From positions 11,662,038 through 11,726,037 of the forward strand of contig CM038923.1 of assembly GCA_021904315.1 (NCBI GenBank): a DNA stretch of 64,000 nucleotides, read 5' to 3'. Both the position numbers and the translations under genes were made by a program. The notes under the pieces were generated by a model that saw only the letters and a list, made by a program, of their open reading frames with translations, had not been told where the DNA came from and did not search any database. Of this stretch, positions 25,694 to 35,085 are shown piece after piece (the first letter of the stretch is position 1; every line of letters starts with the position of its first letter). Origin of the DNA: Sphagnum magellanicum. Taxonomy: Eukaryota; Streptophyta; Sphagnopsida; Sphagnales; Sphagnaceae.

Positions 25694-26091
25694 GTGCAAA
25701 CCGGAGTTGGGCGGTTTTTTGAGGTGGTGTCGGTTCTTTTCTGGGTATCAGATCGGTTATATAGGTTTATAACCAGTGGTAAGTTCCGGTGTTCTGGAAC
25801 CCCCTGCCCAGGGAACCAGACCGGGAAAGAATATTGTTGTACCTGCCCCTGGAATCGAGTTGGCCACAGGTTCGAGAAGTGAAAGAACGTGGAAAGAATT
25901 GCCGGTTCTTTCATTAAAAAAAGCCAATTCTTTGAAGGGGTTTGAAATGCCGAAGAACCTGCCGATTTTTTTGACTCTGATTCTTTGAAAATACCCGGAA
26001 GTGGCGGGTTCTTTGATTCCCATTTTTCCCGATATACCCGAGGTTGACGGTTCTTTAGAAAATCAAAGAACCGAACAACACTGGTGCAAAC
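25694..26091. mobile_element. hAT-like MITE, 382 bp with 8-bp target duplication
   Basis: GTGCAAAC at 25694-25701 and again at 26084-26091 is a perfect 8-bp target duplication flanking 25702-26083. The termini are inverted: CGGAGTTGGGCGGTTTTTTG on the left, and CAGTGTTGTTCGGTTCTTTG read inward from the right, 15 of 20 matching. An 8-bp duplication with CAGTGTTG-type ends is diagnostic of the hAT superfamily. The interior is repetitive in GGTTCTTT on both strands and has no transposase, so the element is non-autonomous. Confidence 0.8.
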
Positions 26092-26569
26092 TCACTAGTG
26101 CTACTAATAAATTGCATTTTCCCTCACCCATACTGTTCACCCACCCATCCATCCATCCACATAATTTTACATCCATCCACATAATTTTACATCCATCCAC
26201 CCATCCATCCACCCATCCATCCACCCATCCATCATACATCTACATGCAATTTTCCAATTCATCTATCTTGCACATAATTTTACAACCATCTATATACATT
26301 TACATCCATCCATCCACATACGTTTGACATCCTAAGTATGTAGTAACCCCATCGCTCTATCCATCCAAATAATTTTACATCCATCCATATAAATTCTTCA
26401 ATCTTCATCTGTCTTCCACATAATTCTACTTGCATTCCATAATAGTTCCCCCCCCCCCCCCCCGGGCATTCCTCTATCCATCCACATAAATTTACATCCA
26501 TCTATATAAATTTCCATGCATACATCCATCTATACCGTTTTTCATCCATCCAGTCGTCTCTTTCTTCTG
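26092..26569. repeat. CATC/ACCCATCC microsatellite cluster with a C16 run
   Basis: Repeated 'CATCCATCCACATAATTTTACATCCATCC' modules (in pieces) run from about 26138 to 26530. A run of 16 C lies at 26448-26463, followed by GGG. This lies directly upstream of the U-box gene promoter. Confidence 0.7.
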
Positions 26570-27539
26570 TTGCGTTTCTCTCTCTGTCTCTCTCTCTCTT
26601 TGCGATGACGATCTTCTCTGCGGAACTTTCCCGGCACTTTGCGGTTGCGCGTCTCGCGCGCGCACGCGAGCTCGCCCGGTCGCGACAGCGGCAGCGTCGT
26701 CGTCGCGGTCGTCGGCTTCGGTCGCCCGTTGCACCCCGTTGGTTTCTGCGTAGGCGGGCTTTCTTCAAATCCCAGACCTTGTGTGGGGTTTGGTCTCCCT
26801 TCTAGGAACGCGGCGGCACAAAAAACCAATGTTCTCTCTATTACACTCCTCTTCTACAACTACTTCTTGGGTTTTTGTTTTTTTGTTGCATGCATTTCGC
26901 TTGTTTCTGTTCCGTTTGGTTTGTGTCACAAAGACTTTCCTGTTTTTCTGGAGTATGTGTGTTTGTTCGTGTGTCGACAGTGGGTGGAATGCAGTTGTTG
27001 TCACATTCAATGGTTGGAGAACAAGAACCAGCAGCTGCAGCAGCAGGGAAAGAAGAGCAGCAATAGATACAGTGCATTGAGGGAGTAGTATGATTTTGAG
27101 TGTTCTATGGAGACTGGGTTGCGCTGGCTTGGTGGCAGCAGAAAGCGAAGGATTCTGTTGGGGAGATTTTGAGCAAGGAAGATCTTAAGGGGAAGAAGAA
27201 GGGATTTTTGTGGTCCAGGGGAAGAATGGGTGTGTGTTGTTGGTGCTTATGATTTGGTTGGAGAGGGGGGAAAAGATTGGAGTTTGAGTTGAGGCTGGGA
27301 GAGGAGATCCGACGCCTTGAAGAAGAAGAAACTGTTTCGTTTGCTTTTTTGGGGTCAGACTCGCAGCAGTCGTTTGTCGGTAGGATCGATTTTTCTTTCT
27401 TTCTTGCATTTCTCGTTTTTTGGGTGGTGGTTGGGTTTTTTCTCTTCTTTTTGACGGATTTCTTTGTTTCCCGGAAGTACCTAGTACCTACCCAGTCGCG
27501 GATTCTTGTTGGTGAGGAGGGGCGGGGGCGTGAGGAGCG
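26570..27539 (+). promoter_or_regulatory. Promoter and 5' leader region of the U-box gene
   Basis: A CT-rich tract (CTCTCTCTGTCTCTCTCTCT, about 26578-26599) resembles plant Y-patch core promoters. It is followed by a CpG-dense stretch at about 26600-26770 (GCGCGTCTCGCGCGCGCACG) unlike the CpG-poor spacer. From there to the ATG at 27540 the sequence is non-repetitive and has gene-like base composition. A transcription start cannot be placed exactly, and an intron in the leader cannot be excluded. Confidence 0.5.
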
Positions 27540-28897
27540 ATGGCAGCAGTGCCGCCTGACGATTTCAGATGCCCAATCTCGCTGGAGCTCATGACTGATC
27601 CGGTGATTCTTGCAACTGGGCAAACATTCGACAGGTAAGATGTCTGTGGAAGAAAGCTCACATGCAGCAGTTAGGGTTCGAGCTTCTTTGTATCTATCCC
27701 AGTTTGCAAGCAAAGAAAGCTTGGAAGAGGAACCCTACAAGGAAGGAAGAACAAGAACAACAGGAGAACAAGAAACCCTAACCCTAGTGTTCTCTTTCTG
27801 TGTGTCATGTGTATCATAGGGTATCGATCCAGCGATGGCTAGACAGTGGGCAAGTGCGTTGCCCCATGACAAAGCAGATGCTCTATGACACCAAGCTCAT
27901 CCCAAATTATGCGCTCCGCAGTCTAATCAACCAGTGGGCAGAAACAAATGGTGTGGAGCTCAAGAAGCCAGAAGAGCTCACAAGATCAAGACTACCCAAA
28001 GTGACAAGCAAGAAGCTGCAGCTCCCGCCCCGGGAGGAGGTTCAAACCTCTGTGGTGGAAGCTCTGGTGAAATTAATGAGCCAAGGAGGGATGGCGGAGA
28101 GAAGAGAAGCTGTGCGGCAGATTCGAGGGCTTACCAATGAGGGGCAAGAAGCCAAGCTGTGCATTGCAGAAGCAGCAGCTATTCCTCTTGTTGTCAAATG
28201 CCTTACTTGTGGGGATCCGCAAACAGAGGAGCATGCCTTTGGTGCGTTGCTCAACTTGAGTGTGGATGATGACTGGAAGGTGGGTTTGATTGCAGAAGGC
28301 GCACTGGAGAAGATTGTGCAAGCATTGGAAGAGGGTTCCATGGAGACGAGAGTGCTTGCAGCTGTGCTGTTGACCTCTTTGGCCATTGTGGATGTGAACA
28401 AGGCAACTATTGGGAGCTCACCTGATGCCATTCCTGCGCTTGTGAAGCTTCTTGTGTATGGAAACCTGCGAGGGAAGAAGGATGCAACCACGGCTTTGTA
28501 CAATCTGTGCAGATACCATGCGAACAAGGCTAGGGCTGTTGCAGCAGGAATTGTTCCCGCATTGCTGGCTCTGCTTAAGGAAGGCAGATCAGATACAGCG
28601 GAGAGAGCTTTGGTGGTTCTTGATCTATTGTCTACTTGTGCGGAGGGGAGGGCAGCCATTGGACAGGAGACAGCAATGGCAAGTTTGGTGGAGCAGTTGC
28701 GAACAGGAACAAATCAGAGCAAGGAGAACGCAGCTGCAGTGTTGGCCATCATCTGTCAGAACTCACCTCAAGCAACCAGACTTGTGTCTTGTGCTGGAGC
28801 TTTGGAACACACCAAGCCTCTGCTGCTCCATGGTACTCCACGTGCAAAGCGCAAAGCCTCTGCTCTTATCAAATGCTTGAAAGACTATAGTCCCTGA
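27540..28897 (+). CDS. U-box/ARM-repeat E3 ubiquitin ligase (plant PUB family), 390 aa
   Basis: Exons are 27540-27634 and 27820-28897 (stop TGA), joined in phase through an AGG codon, giving 390 residues. The U-box occupies roughly residues 8-80: [26 protein letters not shown] at the splice, then [20 protein letters not shown], and [14 protein letters not shown]. It recruits E2-ubiquitin. Armadillo repeats follow from about residue 110 to the end (for example [38 protein letters not shown] and [15 protein letters not shown]) and would bind substrates. There is no N-terminal UND domain, which resembles the shorter PUB38-41-type members; that subgroup is inference. If the 185-bp intron is retained, translation stops at once (AGG TAA), leaving a 32-residue fragment with half a U-box. 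The ATG is chosen because it sits seven residues before the U-box. Confidence 0.93.
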
Positions 28898-30385
28898 ATG
28901 AAGAAGTGCCCACATCCAGATCAACAACCCACATGAATGTGCTTGTGCTCCAAGTCCATTGCCATAGCCAAGCTCCCATCCCAACAAATGCTGTAATTCC
29001 CAGCACCTTTGAAGGAGGTTAGGAAGAAGGTACGATGCTCCTCCTTAGAGAACAACCCATCTGATCCGCAATAGGAAAGTTGGATTTGTTTGCAAGGTAT
29101 GATGCTCCTTCTGAGACAACAACCCATCTGATCCGCAATAGGAAAGTTGGAACTGGAGGTTTGCAATAGGCAAACCTTCTTATTGTACAGTCAGTGCCAC
29201 CCCTGCAGCCACAGACAGGGCTTCTTCCTGCCTGCTTCCTCCATGACCTAGCACCCATGTATGCAGTTGAGGATCACTTCTCATCTGTTGCCCAATCCTC
29301 CCCAGGTTTTCTATTTAGGGTTTCTTTTCTTTTTTTCTTTTTGGGGAAAGGTTTTTTCAGGCACCATAGAAGGAGCTTCACCTCAAGATGAAGTAGCCAG
29401 TACCCTACCCCTGATTCCTTTGCATTCAGGGGTGGAATCATCACATTGAGTTCATAGTTAGCTCATAGAATCTCCCAGAAAGCAGAGATTCTTACAGTAG
29501 ACAGTTTCTAACTGACAGTCCAAATTTATTACCCATGTCAGACATGAGTGGTAGACAAGTTGTATACACACTAGTACACTTGATTGACATACCCTTTGAA
29601 GTGCTTGTAGACATTATGGGTTCGTAATAGTTGGTTAAAGAAAGGTGGTAGAAATTAGGTTGGAATCTTGGAGGATTGTGTCGTATTAGCTCCCCATTAT
29701 GTACAGAAGTACTCCATTCAAGAGTTCAAAGAGTATTTTTTTGTTGCTTTTCCTTGCTTGCTTGCTGAGGTGATCTTTTTTCCTGGAGTTTCCTAGACTG
29801 ATTGTGAGTGAATCCAATAATCAAGGACTCTCTGCTCCATTATCTGACTGATTGATTGTCTAGTGGTGGAGGGAGACCATGGAGTTGAATTGTGGTGCAT
29901 TGGTCGTGCCTGTGGTTGCTCAGTTTGATGTGTTAAGACATCAACACACAGTGTGAAGACTACCAGTGTTGCTAAAAGCTCTGTTGTCCAAAGATTTGCT
30001 AAGGCAAGCTTCAGTGACTTTGGAGGACAAAGCAATCCATTACAGCAAGGGATTTATACTGTGAGAAACTCTTTCAAGCGCTTCTTGTTCAGAGGTTGAA
30101 CAAGAGTTTCTTACGGTATAAGCTTTAGGGTTTAGGGTTTAGCTTTCAAGCCCTTCTTGTTCAGTTGCTTTGAGTGTGCCCAATTTCTCGGCTCTTTTTA
30201 CATGATTCATGTTCTCTTGTTAATATGTTGTTGGATAGCAAAGCACTCGAGAAATTTCCTTGTGTATTTGGATGGTACCTTATATTTGTCAACCCTAAAC
30301 TTTACTGTGAGGTTTAAGAGGCTTCTTATGGATATAAGGTGCCTCCTGCACCTATCACCTCATGTAGGGTAAAGCCCCATGTTAG
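28898..30385. other. 3' flank of the U-box gene
   Basis: Probable 3' UTR, then spacer. It holds a 67-bp tandem duplication (29027-29151) and telomere-like TTAGGGTTTAGGGTTTA at 30125-30141. A second telo-like motif occurs further on at 31135-31149. No further coding sequence is recognised. Confidence 0.5.
29027..29151. repeat. 67-bp tandem duplication in the probable 3' UTR of the U-box gene
   Basis: AAGGTACGATGCTCC (29027) recurs as AAGGTATGATGCTCC (29094). The shared downstream part ACAACCCATCTGATCCGCAA and TAGGAAAGTTGGA is identical in both. It is a recent duplication, with few differences over about 57 aligned bases. Confidence 0.85.
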
Positions 30386-30799
30386 GGGCATTCTCAAAAG
30401 AAGCAGGGGCCCAGGATGAGGGGTAGTCAATTCCAGCCCCACATTTTGGGAATGTCCACCACCATTGTAAAGAATGAGGCGAAGGTTATCATGAACCTAA
30501 ACATATGTAGATCACAAAGCCTAGGAAGGGAAGGGTTCTTGCACCTACTCCTTAAGAGTGGGAAGGCTCTTACACCTATTTGATCCTTCTCACTTTTAAG
30601 GAGTATGTGTAAGATCCCTCCTGTTTTCTTGGAGGGATATTCATGGATATAAGATGCCCTCCAAAGACACCAGAAAATTTCTCTGAGTGCTTTACTTATG
30701 TTTCGGCTTATGATAATGTTCATGTTGTGCCTTAGGATGGGTAAGGCTGTGGCGGGGGGACATTCCTGGACTGCAGGATGGCCACTTTTGGGAATGCCC
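30386..30799. mobile_element. Foldback MITE, about 414 bp
   Basis: The ends are inverted: GGGCATTCTCAAAAG at 30386 and, inward from 30799, GGGCATTCCCAAAAG (14/15). The centre is also inverted: 30533-30566 pairs with 30585-30618 (about 29 of 34 positions), around an 18-nt loop. Intermediate blocks match in inverted order too (GGAATGTCC, ATTATCATAA). The whole unit can therefore fold back on itself. Flanks are TTA(G) on the left and TCA on the right, so the target duplication is uncertain and the superfamily is left open. Confidence 0.65.
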
Positions 30800-33700
30800 T
30801 CACCTTCGGGCATTGAAATCTCTATGACCTTATTATTAAGTCTTCTTTCAGTTTGACTTAAGTTGTAAGTATGGAGAAGTTTCCAATACTGAAGGAAGAT
30901 GTCTTTTTTACTTCATGTATTTTGCTCTCACTTGATCATTTCCTTTGCATGTTTGGATCATTCTCCTGGATACCCATTACCTTTTTTGCATTTGTGGTCA
31001 CCCCACATCTGCAGTGTTGTGAAGTTTTCAAGTTCTGATGATGTTCCCAATTTTGTTGCTTTCAATGGTGTTCCCTATTCTTCCAAACTATGTTTATAAT
31101 GAGGTTCCTAAAGCTGTGTTAAAATGTTGGGTTCAGGGTTTAGGGTTTATCATTCACAAATTCCAAAGGTTGTACTGCATTCACTTATGTACACATTTAT
31201 TTGATTTCTTTGATTTTCTCTTTAATGAAAAATAATGTAGTTACAACTTATGATTTAAAAATTGTTATTGCATGAACAATGCAGTATAATAACAAACAAA
31301 AACTAAGACATATATCAATATCATCAAAAAAATTCCATCTCCATTATAGCTGAACTTCAACCATATTAATTTCAGTATTTGCGGAAGCTTTATTTTAATT
31401 CAATCACTTGAAGAGTGGATGATGTCTTTGATTACATTCATAGATTTGTATCATATTAAAAAGTTTGTTAAAGTCGGAATATTTTAATAGTTGCGAGTTA
31501 TTGATAATATTGGAGATTATGTCATTCAAGCATTATGTTACAAGTATAAATTTCATGCAATAGTTTTCAGAAGGTTTTTTGGTTGTACATAGAAATGTGA
31601 TTTGGAGTTATTGAACTTTTGTTGAAATTTGCCTTTTTTTAAAAACAAATGTGTGAGGAATGCTAGCTTGTGACCACATGTATTTGGTGTGATTTCATTA
31701 AAGAAAAACTCATTTATTTCAAATATGTTTGGGATATACATTGTGCCAATTGTATTGTCTAACATAAGTTTTATTCAATGCAAGAAAAACATGGTTTCAC
31801 TTTGTGGACCATTCCATTTAAAGCCTTTTAAACATTAAATTAAAGTAGAAAAGTAAATTTTAAAAAAAATCAATATTATGTGAAATTTAAGGTTTTAGGT
31901 CCAACCTACCAATTAATTGAAATCATGTTGCTTGGTTTTGCTTATTTTATTTGCACATGGATTTCCTTAATTTGATTTTCCTTGATTGAAACCTTCTTTC
32001 AATTGATGTAATGGTTTTGCTTTGGTTGTTTTGTTTGTCACATTTCAACCTAAAAACTAGTTTTACTTTGTTTGTTAGTTGCATATATGCATATTTATGG
32101 ATGGTTTTTCATGCAATCGATCTTGTTAGATCTCAATTTTAACAACAAAACCTTGAATTAATCTCATATGCAATCACAATAAAACTCTTAGAGCTTTAAA
32201 TACATCCAAACCTAATTTCACTAAATGTTGCTAGGGCAAATAACTCATCACATAGTGACTTCGGATTTCATGGTATGTTCAAATTGAAAATACTAGTTCT
32301 AGATGTATGCAATTATGCCTATCCATCGTGTGCACACATAATATTTTATATGTTAGTTATCGACTAATTCAAATTTAGGTAAATTTTTTATGCCCAAATG
32401 TTACTACACCAATGCAAAGTCTCTTTCCTATGGGTAAATGTAGCCTTGACTTAGTCTCAACTACTAACAACTAAGAAAATAATATACATTCAACCCTAAT
32501 TGAGCTAAGAAGACCTTTTGATCTCTACATCCATTCAACCCTAATTTCCTGACTATGAACTTCTCAACATGTAATGACTAGTGGCAAAAGAGACTCGGAC
32601 AGCTAAGGGCACATTTTAAATTGAAATTGAAAATTTTTAAAGCATTGATGAACCCATTTAAATTTAGGGGATCCTTGTGTTTTGTTCTCATATCATATTA
32701 GCATTTACCACTCTAAACCAAAAGAATAGGTAGTTCAAATTTAGGTCAATGTTTTTTTACAACCCATTCACTTCCAAAATCTTTAAATACCTAGTCTTTG
32801 GAAATTAATAAACAAAATTGAAGATTATTTGGGAATTCAAAAACCTTGAATAAACAAATTTTGACTTGTTTTTTTTTTTTTTTTCTTAAATTTTTTTTTT
32901 AAACATTAGAACCTCTAATCCTAGTTTTGACACTTAAAAAAGTTTTGAAATGTTACCTAAATGTAGGTTTGAGCTTGGTTCTTCACATTTCTAAACCTTG
33001 TAATTTTTATTTTGATACATTTTTTAAAATTTAAAAAACCTTTAGGCTCAAATTGAAAATTATCTTTGGCTCCATGTACATTATATATATATTTGGGTTG
33101 GAGAAATTATTATTCTTTATTGATTGGTTATAATGATACTGTAGGTGTTTGCATTAAAATCATCTTTCTCTTTATATTGTTTTATTTTTCATGTTTATAG
33201 ATGGAGATTGGGAAACAATTAGTACATTATGTTGAATTTGATAAACATTGTTAGAGGATCAAATTAGGGGTAGGAGGGGAAGCAATAAACATGTTTAATA
33301 AATTAAATGTAGTTCAATCTTCAATTAAAAAAGTGTGCCTACCCACCCATTAGAAACTAAATTTTAAAAAATAAAAATTCACTTGTCCTCCAATTATGAT
33401 GATTGTGTTATATATGGGTGGGATTTTTTTGTGGCATACTAGTAATACATCACCCCCATTTCTAGTGGGGAGGTCTTGGGTCCAAGTTTTTTTCAATGGA
33501 AATTTTTGTCATGGATGACTTTCATCCAAGAAGGACGGATAATCATTCTCAAGAAATAATGATGTATTTTTCCATGAAATATGGTTCTTGAGGACAAATG
33601 GTTTGAAGTTCCCGTGGGAAACATGGTTGCCCAACACCATCTCCTTCAAAACTTTCATCCATGGAAGTCATTCAAGTAAAATATTGGATGTCAAGAAAAA

Positions 33701-34321
33701 GATGTGAGCTTGCGACTTTAGACCCAAATCATCGATCCAAATGACTTTTTTTCAAAGCTTTCATCCATTTGTGAAACAAAATGAGAATTTGGGAAAATAA
33801 TTGGACCATGGACCTTTGGGCTGAGGGAGGAGGGGGGATTATAATTGTTGTATCATTATTTTTATTTTTATAAAAAAGGTGGTGCAAAAAAAGATACTTA
33901 AAACATTGCTCACAATTTGAGTAGATTTTTTTTTTTTAATTGAAAAAATAACTCTTGGTAGGAACTATCCTACAAGTGCTTGGAGCCCAATATTTAATTT
34001 TATTTAATTCGTTACTCTTGTTCAATACTTGCTATGATATGGGTGAAATTGTTCTTAAAAAACTTTAACTTGTGTTCAAAAGTTATTTTTCATGATTTTG
34101 TTGGTTAGAGTTCAAGGTAAAGATTTTATTTTATTAAAAAAATTACAAAAAAACTGAGAATTTTTTTAATGAAAATTTTAATTCAATTAAGCTTCTAACT
34201 TTTGGGGGGGGGGGGGAATCCAAATTCTTGATATTACAAAATTGAAAAAAACGAGAAAAAAAGGGGAAGCGGGGGGGGGGCCTGGTCCAGATCATTGGAT
34301 AAAATAATGTTTATTTATTGC
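30800..34321. other. AT-rich spacer, nothing recognised
   Basis: No exon, RNA gene or terminal repeats could be supported. Poly(T), poly(A) and G13 runs occur (for example about 32870-32882 and 34204-34216). The stretch ends in GGGGAAGCGGGGGGGGGG near 34262-34280, just before a sharp change in composition. Confidence 0.4.
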
Positions 34322-35085
34322 AGGACCTTTGGTCACAGGGAAAGTTACCGTACCAGTTTAAACACATCCGAGTAACTAACCGACAAAGTAAAAAACAACG
34401 GTACGCTTACGCAATCGATTCTCGGGGGGGTACATTATGCCAGACGCGTAGGGAGTATTAAATCGCAGAATAAGCTTTCTGTTCGGAACTAGCAACCGAT
34501 TATGCCATACGCGGTAATATTCTGGTGGGTACTAGATAAAGCCAAAAGGACGATTCCATACCTTAGAATAGCTGCAATCCCCCCCGCGCCAGTCGTCCTA
34601 GGTGACCCTCTAGGGCGGCTGTGGTACAGAACGTGCAGGATCGCGCTCATTCCAGACCATAAAATCTCAACACTAAATGACAATGCAGATGCTCTCAGAA
34701 TGAGTAAACGATTATGAGATGGAATGGGTGCGACTCTGCATATTATGAGCAGGGTCGCGACCATTCCGTCGTCTTCTTCCCCTGTCTGTCCCTCTGTGAA
34801 TAGGGTTGTGTTGGCGTCGTCGACTTTGCTGCTGCCGCTGCTGCTCGCAGAGCTTCTTCGTCTGCTTTTCTGAGAGCTCCTTGATTTTCTTCAAACTTTC
34901 TGTTAGATCTTTGCATCAGGCATTCTGCAAACGGATCTTCGCCAGATTTCCACAAACTCCACGTTTTTGCACTTCTTTTGGGGAGTTTTGTAAGTGGCTT
35001 GGGGGAGGGGGGGGGGGGAGCAGCGTTCTCGTCACTCTAAGAGCACCATCTCAAGTTCCCTCCGCTTTCACGCCCGCTTTGGTTT
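34322..35085 (+). promoter_or_regulatory. CpG-rich upstream region and 5' leader of the eIF5-mimic gene
   Basis: From about 34322 to 34770 the sequence becomes complex, balanced in base use and dense in CpG (about 29 CpG between 34341 and 34770 by hand count), against the CpG-poor AT-rich spacer to the left. Three copies of a 19-mer, consensus GCAGRRTCGCRMYCATTCC, lie at 34635-34653 (+), 34721-34739 (-) and 34749-34767 (+). The last contains the palindrome GGTCGCGACC. A pyrimidine-rich leader with GTCGTC repeats follows to the start codon at 35086. Promoter function is inferred from position and composition only. Confidence 0.5.

Noticed and set aside
26502-26829. Arginine-rich open frames on both strands in the CpG-dense stretch
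   Set aside because: Overlapping frames on both strands in GC-rich promoter sequence; no homology or splice partners. Explained by base composition.
27105-27713. 202-codon open frame on the minus strand opposite the U-box gene leader
   Set aside because: Low-complexity Ser/Arg/Pro-rich translation of a purine-rich leader; overlaps the certain first exon antisense.
28042-28659. 205-codon open frame on the minus strand inside the U-box gene
   Set aside because: Antisense shadow of the ARM-repeat exon, whose + strand product is clearly the real protein.
30125-31149. TTTAGGG repeats as an interstitial telomere
   Set aside because: Only two to three units at each site; better described as telo-box-like motifs than a former chromosome end.
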